DNA from: CAVVYV01 sp963752585
Lineage (GTDB): Bacteria > Actinomycetota > Thermoleophilia > Solirubrobacterales > 70-9
DNA: 64,000 nucleotides
Direction of reading: 5' to 3'
Assembly (NCBI GenBank): GCA_963752585.1
Contig: CAVVYV010000008.1
Span: 496,001-560,000, forward strand
The position numbers were made by a program, and so were the translations under genes. The first letter of the stretch is position 1. Every line of letters begins with the position of its first letter. Of this stretch, positions 18,746 to 27,055 are shown one piece after another. The notes below the pieces were generated by a model, which was not told the DNA's origin, made no database searches, and saw nothing but the letters and a program-made list of their open reading frames with translations.

Positions 18746-19182
18746 GTCCCCGGGCCAGGGACGGCTTCGCCATCAATCGGGTCGCTCCTGGCGGAGCGCC
18801 CTCGCATCAACTCGGCGAGAAGGGCGTCGACCCGAGCGGCGATCTCGTCGCGGATCCGGCGCACCGTCTCCAGGTCCTTGCCGCTCGGGTCGTCGAGCTC
18901 CCAGTCCTCGTAGCGCTTCCCGGGGTAGATCGGGCAGGCGTCGCCGCAGCCCATCGTGATCACCACGTCGGCCTCCTTCACCATCCGGTCCTCGAGCCGC
19001 TTCGGGCGCTCGCCGGCGAGGTCGATCCCGATCTCCCGCATCGCCTCGACCACCGGTGGGTGGAGCCGGTCGGCCGGCTCGCTGCCGGCGGAGAACACCG
19101 TCACCCGGCCCTCGGCCTTGCGCTCGAGCAGGGCGGCGGCGATCTGGCTGCGGCCGGCGTTGTGGACGCAGACGAACAGCAC
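18742..19182 (-). CDS. arsC: Arsenate reductase, low-molecular-weight phosphatase type
   Basis: 146 residues. P-loop CVHNAGRS (CX5RS) at the N-terminus, VITMGCGDACPIYPGKRYEDW with the resolving Cys region, and DDPSGKD, which together mark the thioredoxin/mycothiol-linked ArsC family reducing arsenate to arsenite. GTG 19182 is the only start available because a stop lies just upstream in frame. The terminal 20 residues are a low-complexity tail. No arsR or arsenite pump is adjacent; the ArsR-type gene at 62959 belongs to another cassette. Confidence 0.9.
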   Translation of the reverse strand: MLFVCVHNAGRSQIAAALLERKAEGRVTVFSAGSEPADRLHPPVVEAMREIGIDLAGERPKRLEDRMVKEADVVITMGCGDACPIYPGKRYEDWELDDPSGKDLETVRRIRDEIAARVDALLAELMRGRSARSDPIDGEAVPGPGT

Positions 19183-19217
19183 CTCCGGGCGGCTGAATCA
19201 GCGCCCATCGTTTGAGC

Positions 19218-20102
19218 CTAACGCTCCGGCTCGACCAGCTCGCTCTTCGTCGAGCCGACCCCGAGCAGCCCCGGCCCGACGTGCGCGCCGATCACCGGCC
19301 CGACCTCCGAGGTGAAGATCGGGTCGCGGCCGAAGATCGGCCAGCAGGCTTCGACCAGCCTGGCGGCGTTCTCGGGGTCCTGGACGTGCTGGACGACCCA
19401 GGCGTCGGCGCCGTCCTCGTGGCGCTGGCGGGCGTAGTCGACCAGGCGCTCGAACGCGCGCGAGCGGGTCCGGACCCGCTCGACCGGGGTGATCTCGTCC
19501 TCGAGGGTGAGGATCGGCTTGATCTCCAGGGTCGAGCCGATCCACGCCCGGGCGGCGCCGATCCTGCCACCGCGCCGCAGGTACTCGAGGGTGTCGACGG
19601 CGAACCAGATCTTCAGCGCGGCCCGGACCTCGTCCGCGGCGGCCTTCACCTCCGGGCCCGAGCCGCCGCGCTCCGCCGCCCGCGCGGCGCCGAGGACCAT
19701 CAGGCCCATGCCCCCGGCGCCGGTGCGCGAGTCGCAGACGTGGATCCGCTCGCCGCCCTTGCCCTCGGCGGTGAGCCGCTCGCAGGCCTGGATCGCCGAC
19801 TCGTAGGTCCCCGAGATGCCGGCCGCCAGGTGGATCGAGACGATCTCGCGCCCGTCGGCGAGCAGCGGCTCGTAGACGGCGAGGAAATCGCCCACCGACG
19901 GCTGGGAGGTGGTCACCGACTCGCCCGAGGCCCGCAGCCGCTCGTAGAAGGCCGAGAGGTCGCCGACCTCGCCCTCCGGCTGCTGCTCGCCCTCGAGCCC
20001 GACGTAGAGGTTGATCAGGTGAACGTCGTGGCGCTCGAGCACCGCGGGCGGCAGGTAGGAGGTGGTGTCCGCGACGATCGCGGTCCGGGTCGAGGCGCTC
20101 AC
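19218..20102 (-). CDS. DegV-family fatty-acid-binding protein
   Basis: 294 residues from GTG 20102, chosen because ADTTSYLPPAVL, the DegV N-terminal strand-loop, follows closely; the frame is open further upstream without homology. Other landmarks are TTSQPSVGDF, HLAAGISGTYESA and LEYLRRGGRIG, which line the fatty-acid site of this family. DegV/FakB proteins present fatty acids to a kinase; no FakA-type kinase is in the window. Only 25 bp separate its start from the divergent reductase gene. Confidence 0.9.
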   Translation of the reverse strand: MSASTRTAIVADTTSYLPPAVLERHDVHLINLYVGLEGEQQPEGEVGDLSAFYERLRASGESVTTSQPSVGDFLAVYEPLLADGREIVSIHLAAGISGTYESAIQACERLTAEGKGGERIHVCDSRTGAGGMGLMVLGAARAAERGGSGPEVKAAADEVRAALKIWFAVDTLEYLRRGGRIGAARAWIGSTLEIKPILTLEDEITPVERVRTRSRAFERLVDYARQRHEDGADAWVVQHVQDPENAARLVEACWPIFGRDPIFTSEVGPVIGAHVGPGLLGVGSTKSELVEPER

Positions 20103-20127
20103 GGGATGCGTTCTACCATGACCGCCC

Positions 20128-21173
20128 ATGGCGAAGACGCTCGTCACCGGCGGGACGGGCTTCATCGGCTCGCACGTGGTCCGGGAGCTCGCCGGCCGCG
20201 GCGACGATCTGAGGCTGCTGGTGCGCGAGGGGAGCGATGCCGGGCACCTGAGCGAGTTCGAGTGGGAGCGGGCGATCGGCGACGTCCTCGACCGCGACTC
20301 GGTTCGGAAGGCGATGAAGGGGGTCGAGCGCGTCTTCCACATCGCCGGCACCACCTCGATGCGCCGCCGCGACCGTGGCCGCGTCTTCGAGCTCAACGTC
20401 GAGGGCACCCGGAACGTGATGGAGGAGGCGCTGCGGGCCGGCGTGATCCGCGCCGTCCACACCTCAACCGCCGGCGCGGTCGGGCCGGCGAAGCCCGGGG
20501 GCGCCGCCGACGAGTCCCAGCCATTCACCGCCGGCGGCCTCGGGATCGCCTACATCAACTCCAAGCACGACGCCGAGCTGGTGGCGATGCGGGTCGCGGC
20601 CCGCGGGCTGCCGGTGGTCGTCGTGAACCCGTCGTTCGTCTTCGGCCCCGACGATCCCAGCGGGACCTCGAACGGCCTCGTCCGGCGGCTTCTGCTGCGC
20701 CGGATCCCCGCCTACCTGAGCGGCGCGCTCAGCATCGTCGACGTCCGCGACGTCGCCCGCGGGTATCTGCTCGCCGACGAGCTTGGCCACGAGGGCGAGC
20801 GCTACCTGCTCAGCGGGCGCAACTTCACCCTGAAGCGGCTCTTCGCCGACCTCAGCCGGATCGCCGGGGTGCCGCCGCCGCCGTGCTGGCCCACGGACGG
20901 CTGATGCTCGCCTACGTCGAGGCGCTGGAGAGCGCCGGGCTGCCCGCCCCCGCCTCCTCCGACGAGGTCCGCTCGGGGATGCAGTGGTGGACCTACAGCC
21001 ACGAGAAGGCGCGCCGCGAGTTCGGCTTCTCGCCCCGGCCCCACGAGGAGACGCTCGAGGACACCGTGCGGTGGCAGCTGGAGCAGCTCGGCAGCCGCGC
21101 CGACGGCCACCGGCTCGAGGACGCCGCCTTGCGCGCCGCCGGCACCGCCCCCGTCTGCTTCCCTTCGGAGTGA
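20128..21173 (+). CDS. NAD(P)-dependent epimerase/dihydroflavonol-reductase-like SDR, one frame break
   Basis: Extended short-chain dehydrogenase of about 348 residues. TGGTGFIGSHVVREL is the nucleotide-binding loop. STAGAVG followed by AYINSKHDAELVA provides the YxxxK catalytic pair (Y-I-N-S-K). VNPSFVFGPDDP and IVDVRDVARGYLLA are typical of the hopanoid-associated/DFR-like branch. The frame breaks in a CCG repeat near 20885 (two extra bases or one missing). The C-terminal part LMLAYVEALESAG... resumes in frame 3. Substrate unknown. Confidence 0.85.
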
Positions 21174-21174
21174 G

Positions 21175-21490
21175 ATGACCGAGCCACGCCGGGTCCTCTA
21201 CCGCTGCCGCACCCCGACCAACTTCCTCTGCCCCTGCGGAGCGGCGGCGCAGGCGCCTGAAGAAGCTCGGCCTCGACTACCGGACCGAGCGGGTCGCCCA
21301 GCGGCGCGCGAACCGCCCCGAGATCGTCGAGCTCACCAAGCAGCGCTACGTGCCGGTGCTGGTCGACGGCGACGAGGTGATCAACGACTCCCGCCGGATC
21401 CTCCAATACCTCGACTGGGCCTACGGGGAGGCGGGCGAGGGACGCGGCTGCAAAGCAAGCGGAGGGGGCCTCTACAATTCAGCCCGATGA
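21175..21490 (+). CDS. Glutaredoxin/GST N-terminal-like thioredoxin-fold protein, one frame break
   Basis: About 104 residues. MTEPRRVLYRCRTPT starts a beta strand and ends in CPCG, a possible redox CxC. After a break near 21245 it continues LKKLGLDYRTERVAQRR, then YVPVLVDGDEVINDSRRILQYLD, the standard cis-Pro and DSRRI glutathione-site elements of GST N-terminal domains. ATG at 21175 is two bases after the reductase stop. The stop overlaps the ATG of the A-type carrier. The last 15 residues are non-conserved. Confidence 0.7.
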
Positions 21491-21861
21491 GTGAGGCACC
21501 ACAGCCGATCACGCTGACCGACAGGGCGGCGGGCAAGATCAAGGAGCTGCTCGGAGCGCAGGAGAACGGCACCGAGCAGGCCCTCCGCGTCGCCGTCCGC
21601 GGCGGCGGCTGCTCCGGCTTCCAGTACGCGCTCGCCTTCGACGCGCCGAAGGAGGACGACCACCGGTTCGAGAACCAGGGCGTCGCGGTCGTCGTCGACA
21701 AGACCAGCATGCAGTTCGTCTTCGGCTCCGAGGTGGACTGGGTCGACGGCCTCCAGGGCGCCGGCTTCTCGGTCAACAACCCGAACGTGGTCGCCGCCTG
21801 CGGCTGCGGCTCCTCCTTCCAGGTGAAGGAAGACGCGGCCGAGCAGACCGCGACGGTCTAG
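21487..21861 (+). CDS. A-type Fe-S cluster carrier (ErpA/IscA/HesB family)
   Basis: 124 residues, intact. The three cluster-ligating cysteines are present: one in GGGCSGFQY and two in the C-terminal CGCGSSF. DKTSMQFVFGSEVDWVDG is the family core. It receives Fe-S clusters and delivers them to apo-enzymes. Start ATG 21487 overlaps the upstream stop. Its convergent neighbour operon encodes monothiol glutaredoxin and BolA, which act in the same process. ErpA versus IscA cannot be decided without phylogeny. Confidence 0.93.
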   Translation: MSEAPQPITLTDRAAGKIKELLGAQENGTEQALRVAVRGGGCSGFQYALAFDAPKEDDHRFENQGVAVVVDKTSMQFVFGSEVDWVDGLQGAGFSVNNPNVVAACGCGSSFQVKEDAAEQTATV

Positions 21862-21890
21862 CTCCCGCGGGCAGCGCACCGCGCCCGGCG

Positions 21891-22355
21891 CTACTCGACC
21901 TTGGTGTAGGTGAGGTCGAAGTCGGTCTCGAAGTTCTCGCCGTCCTCGGCGATCTCCCAGCGGCCGGTGATCGTCTTCCCGTCCTCGCTGATCTCCGCGG
22001 TGAAGCGCTGGGGGACGAAGCCGGGGCCATCCCGCCAGAGCTTCCAGGTGCGACCCTCGAGGCTCATCTCGTAGACGCGGTGGACGCCGCGCGAGTCGAA
22101 GTAGTGCTGCCGGTAGCCCTCCTCTGACTCGCCGGTCTCGCCGGGCGGCACCGGCGTGTCGCCGACGCCGATCAGGGCGACTCCGTTGGGCGCCTCGGGC
22201 ATGTCGATCGTCCAGCGCTGGACCAGGAAGCCCCCGCCCTCGATCCACTCGAAGCTCAGTCGCCCCTCGCCTGGCCAGGGAGGCCCGTCGGGCGGCCCCG
22301 CCGCCATCGTCCACTCGCCGACCAGGACCTCCAGGGCGGCGAGTTGGTCGCTCAC
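21891..22355 (-). CDS. DUF1579-like beta-barrel protein
   Basis: 154 residues, GTG start at 22355. LEVLVGEWTMAAG, the following FEWIEGGGFLVQRW and KTITGRWEIAEDGENFETDFDLTYTKVE fit the lipocalin-like DUF1579 family that measures about 150 residues. No catalytic motif is visible and the function is unknown. It is the last gene of the minus-strand BolA-glutaredoxin operon (14-bp gap), which hints at a link with iron-sulfur or heme handling, by context only. Confidence 0.7.
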   Translation of the reverse strand: MSDQLAALEVLVGEWTMAAGPPDGPPWPGEGRLSFEWIEGGGFLVQRWTIDMPEAPNGVALIGVGDTPVPPGETGESEEGYRQHYFDSRGVHRVYEMSLEGRTWKLWRDGPGFVPQRFTAEISEDGKTITGRWEIAEDGENFETDFDLTYTKVE

Positions 22356-22369
22356 GACGGCGGGCTAGG

Positions 22370-22774
22370 CTAGCGCTCGATCTGGATCGGCGGCGACTGC
22401 TGCGGGTCGTCTTGCTGGAGCTCCTGCTTCGCCGAGGGGGCGGCCTCCTCGGGCTTCTCCGCCCCGAGGAGCTCGGCGAGCTCGCCCGACTCGTCCATCT
22501 CCTCGACGATGTCGGCGCCGCCGACCAGCTCGCCGTTGACGTAGAGCTGGGGGAAGGTCTGCCAGTCGGAGATCTCCGCGGTCACCTCGCGCAGCGGCTG
22601 GAGCGCCGGGAGGACGTCGAGCGCCGCGTACTCGACCCCGTAGGAGTCGAGCACGCCGACCACCCGCATCGAGAAGCCGCACTGCGGCTGCTCGGGCGTC
22701 CCCTTCATGAACAGGAGGACCGGGTTCTCCCGGATCAGCTCCTCGATCCTCTCCTTGAGCGTCGGCTCAGTCAT
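22370..22774 (-). CDS. grxD: Monothiol glutaredoxin (Grx4/GrxD type) with C-terminal tail
   Basis: 134 residues; the glutaredoxin domain takes about 105. FMKGTPEQPQCGFSMRVV contains the CGFS active site that defines Fe-S-binding monothiol glutaredoxins. WQTFPQLYVNGELVGGADIV contains the cis-Pro and GG glutathione site. The terminal 28 residues are acidic, Gln/Pro-rich and disordered. ATG 22774. It lies 23 bp behind bolA on the same strand; Grx4 and BolA proteins form [2Fe-2S]-bridged complexes in other bacteria. Confidence 0.93.
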   Translation of the reverse strand: MTEPTLKERIEELIRENPVLLFMKGTPEQPQCGFSMRVVGVLDSYGVEYAALDVLPALQPLREVTAEISDWQTFPQLYVNGELVGGADIVEEMDESGELAELLGAEKPEEAAPSAKQELQQDDPQQSPPIQIER

Positions 22775-22797
22775 CGCGTTCGCATCATACGCAGCGG

Positions 22798-23034
22798 CTA
22801 TTTCGGCACCGAGGTCTTGACGCTCAGTGCGTGGATCGAGCCGTCGTCGAAGCGGGCCTGGACCGCCTTCTTCACCAGCCGGTGCTGCTCGATCCGCGAG
22901 AGCCCCTCGAACTGGGGGGCGCTGACCTCGGCGCGGAGGTGGTCCTGGGTGCCGGTCTCGTCGATCACCTCGACCTCGGCCCCCGGCAGCGAGGCCTCGA
23001 TCAGCAGCCGCACCTCGTCGAGGGAGATCGCCAT
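22798..23034 (-). CDS. bolA: BolA-family protein
   Basis: 78 residues, intact, ATG 23034. DEVRLLIEASLPGAEVEVID, then HLRAEVSAPQFEGLSRIEQHRLVKKAV, follows the BolA fold, with the helix carrying the conserved His (EQHRLV) and the C-terminal IHALSVKT. BolA binds monothiol glutaredoxins through a shared cluster. First gene of the operon with grxD and the DUF1579-like gene. Confidence 0.92.
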   Translation of the reverse strand: MAISLDEVRLLIEASLPGAEVEVIDETGTQDHLRAEVSAPQFEGLSRIEQHRLVKKAVQARFDDGSIHALSVKTSVPK

Positions 23035-23175
23035 CGTCGATCACTATGATCGCTGGGTCACGCCGCCCGATGCGCGAGGCCGGCGGCACTATGATCGAGG
23101 TGCGCTCGGATGGAGCCGGCGCGCGAGAGATCAGGCGCCACGGTCGGCGCCCGCAGAGAGAGAGGAAGTCTCGAG

Positions 23176-23961
23176 GTGAACGCCTGGACCGCCACGGCGC
23201 TCGCTGGGCTGACCGCAGCCGAGCGCGAGGTTGCCGATCTGCTGCCGATCGAGGCCGATCCCGCGGACGCTGAGGCCGTCCTCGAAGAGGTCCCCTTCTG
23301 GTTCCACACCTTCGCCCTCAACAGGGGCGCCGGGCTGTACGCGCCTGGCTATGCGCGCGACCATCGCTACCGGATCCCGCGATTCCCGGCAGCTTCGCCG
23401 GCCTCCGGGTGCTCGATCTCGGCACGTTCGACGGCTTCTACGCCTTCCTTGCCGAGGCCCGCGGGGCGAAGCGGGTCGTCGCCGTCGACAACGAGCAGTA
23501 CGTCGACTGGGTGCGGGCCCGCTGGGGCATCGAGCTCGGCGGGCGGCGAGGGGTTCCGGGCGATCCACGGGCTCCTCGGCTCCGGGGTCGAGTACCGCCG
23601 GCTCGACGCCTTCGAGCTCGACCGGCTGGATGAGCGGTTCGACTTCGTCTTCTGCTGCGGGATCCTCCACCGGGTCGAGGCGCCGCGCCGCCTGCTCGAG
23701 GTGCTGCGCCGCCGGATGGCGCCCGGCGGCCGGGTGCTGCTCGAGACCCACGGCGTCTTCGACGGTTCGCAGCGACGGCGACCCGATCCACCGCTACGCG
23801 CCCGGGCGAGGTCTACCCGCGACGACGAGTACGTCTACTGGGGATTCGCCGCCGCCGGCCTCGATCTGCTCGCCCGCCAGGCCGGCTGACGCGGGTTCGA
23901 GCTCTTCGATGCCCCGGTGATCGACGGCCACCCGCGGATCATCGGCTCGCTTCGCGCCTGA
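23176..23961 (+). CDS. SAM-dependent methyltransferase, CmoB/DUF1698-like (several breaks, in-frame TGA)
   Basis: Class I methyltransferase of about 260 residues. The start GTG 23176 is preferred because GAGAGAGGAAG lies 8 bp before it. Motif I reads RVLDLGTFDGFYAFLAE. DFVFCCGILHRVEAPRRLLE is the motif IV/post region. VLLETHGVF follows, and the terminal DGHPRIIGSLRA resembles the end of CmoB-like tRNA wobble methyltransferases. Breaks occur near 23395, 23541, 23775, 23804 and 23813. A TGA at 23887-23889 interrupts the last strand in the correct frame (QAG-stop-RGFELFD). Multiple sequence errors are the likely cause, but loss of the last 24 residues cannot be excluded. Confidence 0.65.
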
Positions 23962-23983
23962 GCGTCGCCCGCGTTTACCGCAG

Positions 23984-23999
23984 CGTTCACACCTGAACG
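23984..23999. promoter_or_regulatory. Inverted repeat CGTTCA-CACC-TGAACG upstream of the phosphodiesterase gene
   Basis: Perfect 6-bp arms with a 4-base spacer, about 50 bp before the start of the glycerophosphodiester phosphodiesterase gene and 22 bp after the methyltransferase stop. Candidate operator; a weak terminator is the alternative, although no T run follows. The GTTCAC element recalls Pho boxes, but the direct-repeat spacing does not fit. Confidence 0.3.
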
Positions 24000-24049
24000 T
24001 TCGCAGGCTTGTCACACGGCACCCAGGCCGCTGTCGCTGCGATATCGGC

Positions 24050-24833
24050 ATGTTGCCGATCCCGCACCTTCATCGCCCACCGACTTGGGCGCGCCTACGG
24101 CGTCGACTCCTCGGCGGCGGCCTTGCGCAGCACCCTGATGGCCCGCTCGACGGCGCTCGAGACCGACGTGTGCCTGACCGCGGACGGCGAGCTGGTCCTC
24201 CTTCACGACCCTCTGCTCTCGCTTGGCGACGACCTCGAGCGGCTGGGCGCATCAGCGGACCGCCGCGGAGATCCAGCGAAGGACGGCTGCTCGACCGGCG
24301 CGGCGAGCCGAGCAGGGAGCGGCCGCTGGTCGTCTCAGCGAGCTACTCGGGTCCGTCCCTCCGGAGCTCACGATCCAGCTCGAGGTAAAGGCGCATGCCG
24401 ACGCCGAGCTGGCGCGGCGAACAGCGGCGGCGATCTGCGACCGGTGCGAGCGCGAGCGGTCGATCAGGGTCGAGGTGATCAGCTTCCACGCCGGCGCCTG
24501 CGCGGTGGCGGCCGCTCGCGGCTTTCGGCTCGCGGCTGGTGATCTGGGCCGACTACGCGCCCGAGGCGCTCGCCGGCGTGGGCGGCAGCGGCACGGCGTC
24601 AACGGCGTCTCGGTCGAGCACTTCCTGCTCAGCCGAGCGGCTGGTGCGCACGCTGCGCGCTCGCCGGGACTGAGCGTCAACACGGGCACCGTCAACGACG
24701 TCGAGCTGCTCGAGCGGGTGCTCGCCTTCGCACCCGACGCGGTTGTCACCGACCGCCCGCACGAGCTGCGGGCCGAAGCGCGCGTCCGCCGGCCGTCGGC
24801 AGCGGCGAAGCCGTCGAGGCCCTGGCCGCCTGA
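24050..24833 (+). CDS. Glycerophosphodiester phosphodiesterase family protein, heavily frameshifted
   Basis: Read across several breaks it gives TFIAHRLGRAYGVD (family opening strand with the first catalytic His), LETDVCLTADGELVLLHDP (metal-binding E.D and HDP), LTIQLEVKAH, SFHAGACAVAAARG, GVNGVSVEH and TVNDVELLERVLAFAPDAVVTDRPHEL. These are the ordered motifs of GDPD enzymes, which release glycerol-3-phosphate from phosphodiesters. Start ATG 24050 (MLPIP). Breaks were seen near 24066, 24223, 24285, 24350, 24537 and 24640-24670. The TGA at 24831-24833 forms TGATCA with the convergent reductase stop. Confidence 0.72.
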
Positions 24834-26246
24834 TCAGGCCGGGGTCTTCGGGCTCTTCGACGACCTCGACCATCTCCTCGACCCGGCAGAACTTCACCCG
24901 CGGGCGCCCATGGGGCTTGCCGCGCTCGACCTCGGCGGCGTCGATCGCCTCCCAGCCCTCGAAGGTGACGTGGTCGGGCTTGCGCTCGGCGAGCAGCGCC
25001 TCGGTGGCCTCGCGATCGCCGGCTAGCGGCGCCTCCGGGATCGCCCCCGCCTCGAGGTCGGCGAAGAGGTTGTCGACGGTCTCCTGACCGTCCTTCTTGT
25101 TGGTCCCGATCACGCCCGAGGGCCCGCGCTTGATCCAGCCGGTCGCGTAGAGCCCGGGGACCTGGTCGCCCGACTCCGCGTCCTTCACCCGGCCACCGTC
25201 GTTGGGGATCACTCCCTTGCGCTCGTCGAAGGGGGCGCCATCGACCGGCACCCCCTTGTAGCCGATCGAGCGCAGCACCATGCCGCACTCGATCGTCTCC
25301 CGCTCGCCGGTGTCGCGGGCGCGGATCGCGCCGGAGTCGTCGCGGTAGAGCTCGTTCCTTGCGACCACCACCCGCTCGACCTTCCCGTTCCCCTGGATCT
25401 CGACCGGGGAGCGCAGGAACCGGAGCACGATCTTCTTCTCCTTGCCCTTCGGGTTGGCGCTGGGAGAACTCGGTGAAGATGTCGACGTTGCGGCGGTTGG
25501 TCGGCTGCGCGTCGTCGGAGTCGAGCCACTCCCGGCTGAGCTCGTCGAGCTCCATCTCGGCCGGGTCGATCATCGATGTCGGCCTTGGTCATCTCGCCCA
25601 GCTCGCGGACCTCGGGATTGGTGAAGGCGGCCTGGGCGGGCCCGCGGCGGCCGAGCACGAGGATCTCCTTCACGGCGCAGTCGGCCAGGGGGTCGATCGC
25701 GTGCTCGGCGGTGTCGGTGATCTCCAGCTCCTCGCGGGTGAGGGCGAGCATCCGGGCGACGTCGGCGGCGACGTTGCCGTTGCCGATCACCACCACCCGC
25801 TCGCAGCTGAGGTCGAATTCGCGGTCGGCGAAGTCGGGGTGGGCGTTGTACCAGTTGACGAACTCGGTGGCCGAGTGGCTGCCGGGCAGGTCCTCGCCCT
25901 CGATCCCGAGGTGGCGATCGACGCTGGTCCCATAGGCGAAGAGGACGGCGTGATAGCGCTCCTGGAGCTCGGCGACGGTGACGTCGCGGCCGACCTCGAC
26001 GTTGCCGAAGAAGCGGAACTCCGGCCGGGCGGCGGTCTTCTCGTAGACCCGGATCACCGACTTGATCTTCGGGTGGTCGGGGGCGACCCCGGCGCGGACC
26101 AGCCCGTAGGGGGTCGGAAGCCGGTCGAACATGTCGACCTCGACCGTGGCGCCCTCGTGCTTGAGCAGGTGCTCGGCCGCGTAGAAGCCCGCCGGCCCCG
26201 AGCCGACGATGGCGACGCGCAGGGGTGTTCGTTCGGTACCGAGCAA
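24834..26246 (-). CDS. fprA: Ferredoxin/adrenodoxin-type NADP+ reductase (FprA family), frame breaks
   Basis: FAD enzyme of about 468 residues that passes electrons between NADPH and ferredoxin. N-terminal FAD fold VAIVGSGPAGFYAAEHLL and RLPTPYGLVRAGVAPDHP. The NADP-binding half has VVVIGNGNVAADVARML and LGRRGPAQAAFTNPE. The C-terminal YATGWIKRGPSGVIGTNK closes the flavin site. It starts at TTG 26246. Breaks lie near 25563, 25448 (CCCG) and 24850 (CCCG); removing the last extra base ends the protein at the TGA paired with the GDPD stop. Cotranscribed behind hemQ. It could serve P450s or Fe-S assembly. Confidence 0.88.
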
Positions 26247-26272
26247 GCGAGCCGGAAAGGGTAGAGGCTGGC

Positions 26273-26977
26273 CTAGGCCGGAGAGGCGGCGACCGCCGTC
26301 GCGGCGGTGCCGTCGAGGGCGTCGAGGGTGCGCGGCAGGGACATCGCCACGCAGGTGAAGATCGGGGTGTCGCGGAGGGTGTAGGCGCTCGACTCGGTCC
26401 CGCGCAGCTCCTGGACCAGGTCGAGGAACTCGCCCGGCTCGTCGGCCTCGAAGGAGACGACGAACTCCTGGTCGTCGAGGCCGAAGGAGTAGGCCGTGTT
26501 GATCGTGATCTGGGGGTAGCGGCGGCCGACCGCGATGTGGTCGGCCATGATCCGGCGGCGCTCCTCCAGCGGCAGCCGGTACCACTCGCGCTTCTTCTCG
26601 AACGGGTAGACGAACAGGTAGCGCCGCTCGGAGGTGCAGATCTCCGCTCGCACCGACTCCTCCTCGGAGTAGGGCGAGGGCTTGGTCATCGCCAGGTAGG
26701 AGTGGGGGATGGTCGCCCAGCGGGCGAGGCCGCTCTGGGCGATGACGACGTGAAAGGTGTGCAGATCCTCGAGCACCGGGCTCTGGCTGAGGAGGAGCAG
26801 ATCGGTGTCGCCGCGGGTGCCGACCGTCGAGTAGGCGCGCAGCGAGCGGTCCTCGGCGAAGTCCTCGCACGCCGCCTGGAACTCGGCCTTGTCGCTCGCT
26901 CGTTCGGTGGCGCTCCGGCGCCTCCAGGCGGGGTCGAGCTTGAAGAAGGTGAACTTGACGTAGGTGCGCTCGGCCAT
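26273..26977 (-). CDS. hemQ: Coproheme decarboxylase HemQ (chlorite-dismutase fold)
   Basis: 234 residues, intact, ATG 26977. Signature FVYPFEKKREWYRLPLEERR, followed by IMADHIAVGRRYPQITINTAYSFGLDDQEFVVSFE, matches HemQ; the RYPQ-preceding His (DHIAVG) corresponds to the proximal heme ligand region and the Tyr in REWY to the catalytic Tyr used in oxidative decarboxylation of coproheme. It completes the coproporphyrin-dependent heme pathway of Gram-positive bacteria. Only 26 bp separate it from fprA on the same strand. Confidence 0.92.
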   Translation of the reverse strand: MAERTYVKFTFFKLDPAWRRRSATERASDKAEFQAACEDFAEDRSLRAYSTVGTRGDTDLLLLSQSPVLEDLHTFHVVIAQSGLARWATIPHSYLAMTKPSPYSEEESVRAEICTSERRYLFVYPFEKKREWYRLPLEERRRIMADHIAVGRRYPQITINTAYSFGLDDQEFVVSFEADEPGEFLDLVQELRGTESSAYTLRDTPIFTCVAMSLPRTLDALDGTAATAVAASPA

Positions 26978-27055
26978 GCGAGGCAGGTTAGTGGGGCTGC
27001 CGGAGCGCGGAGGTCGCTCACGGAGCCGGGCCGACGTTCTCGGTACCCTGACTTG

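Noticed and set aside
23984..24000. Pho box upstream of the phosphodiesterase gene (GTTCAC elements)
   Set aside because: The repeat period is 14 rather than 11 bases and the element is an inverted, not a direct, repeat.
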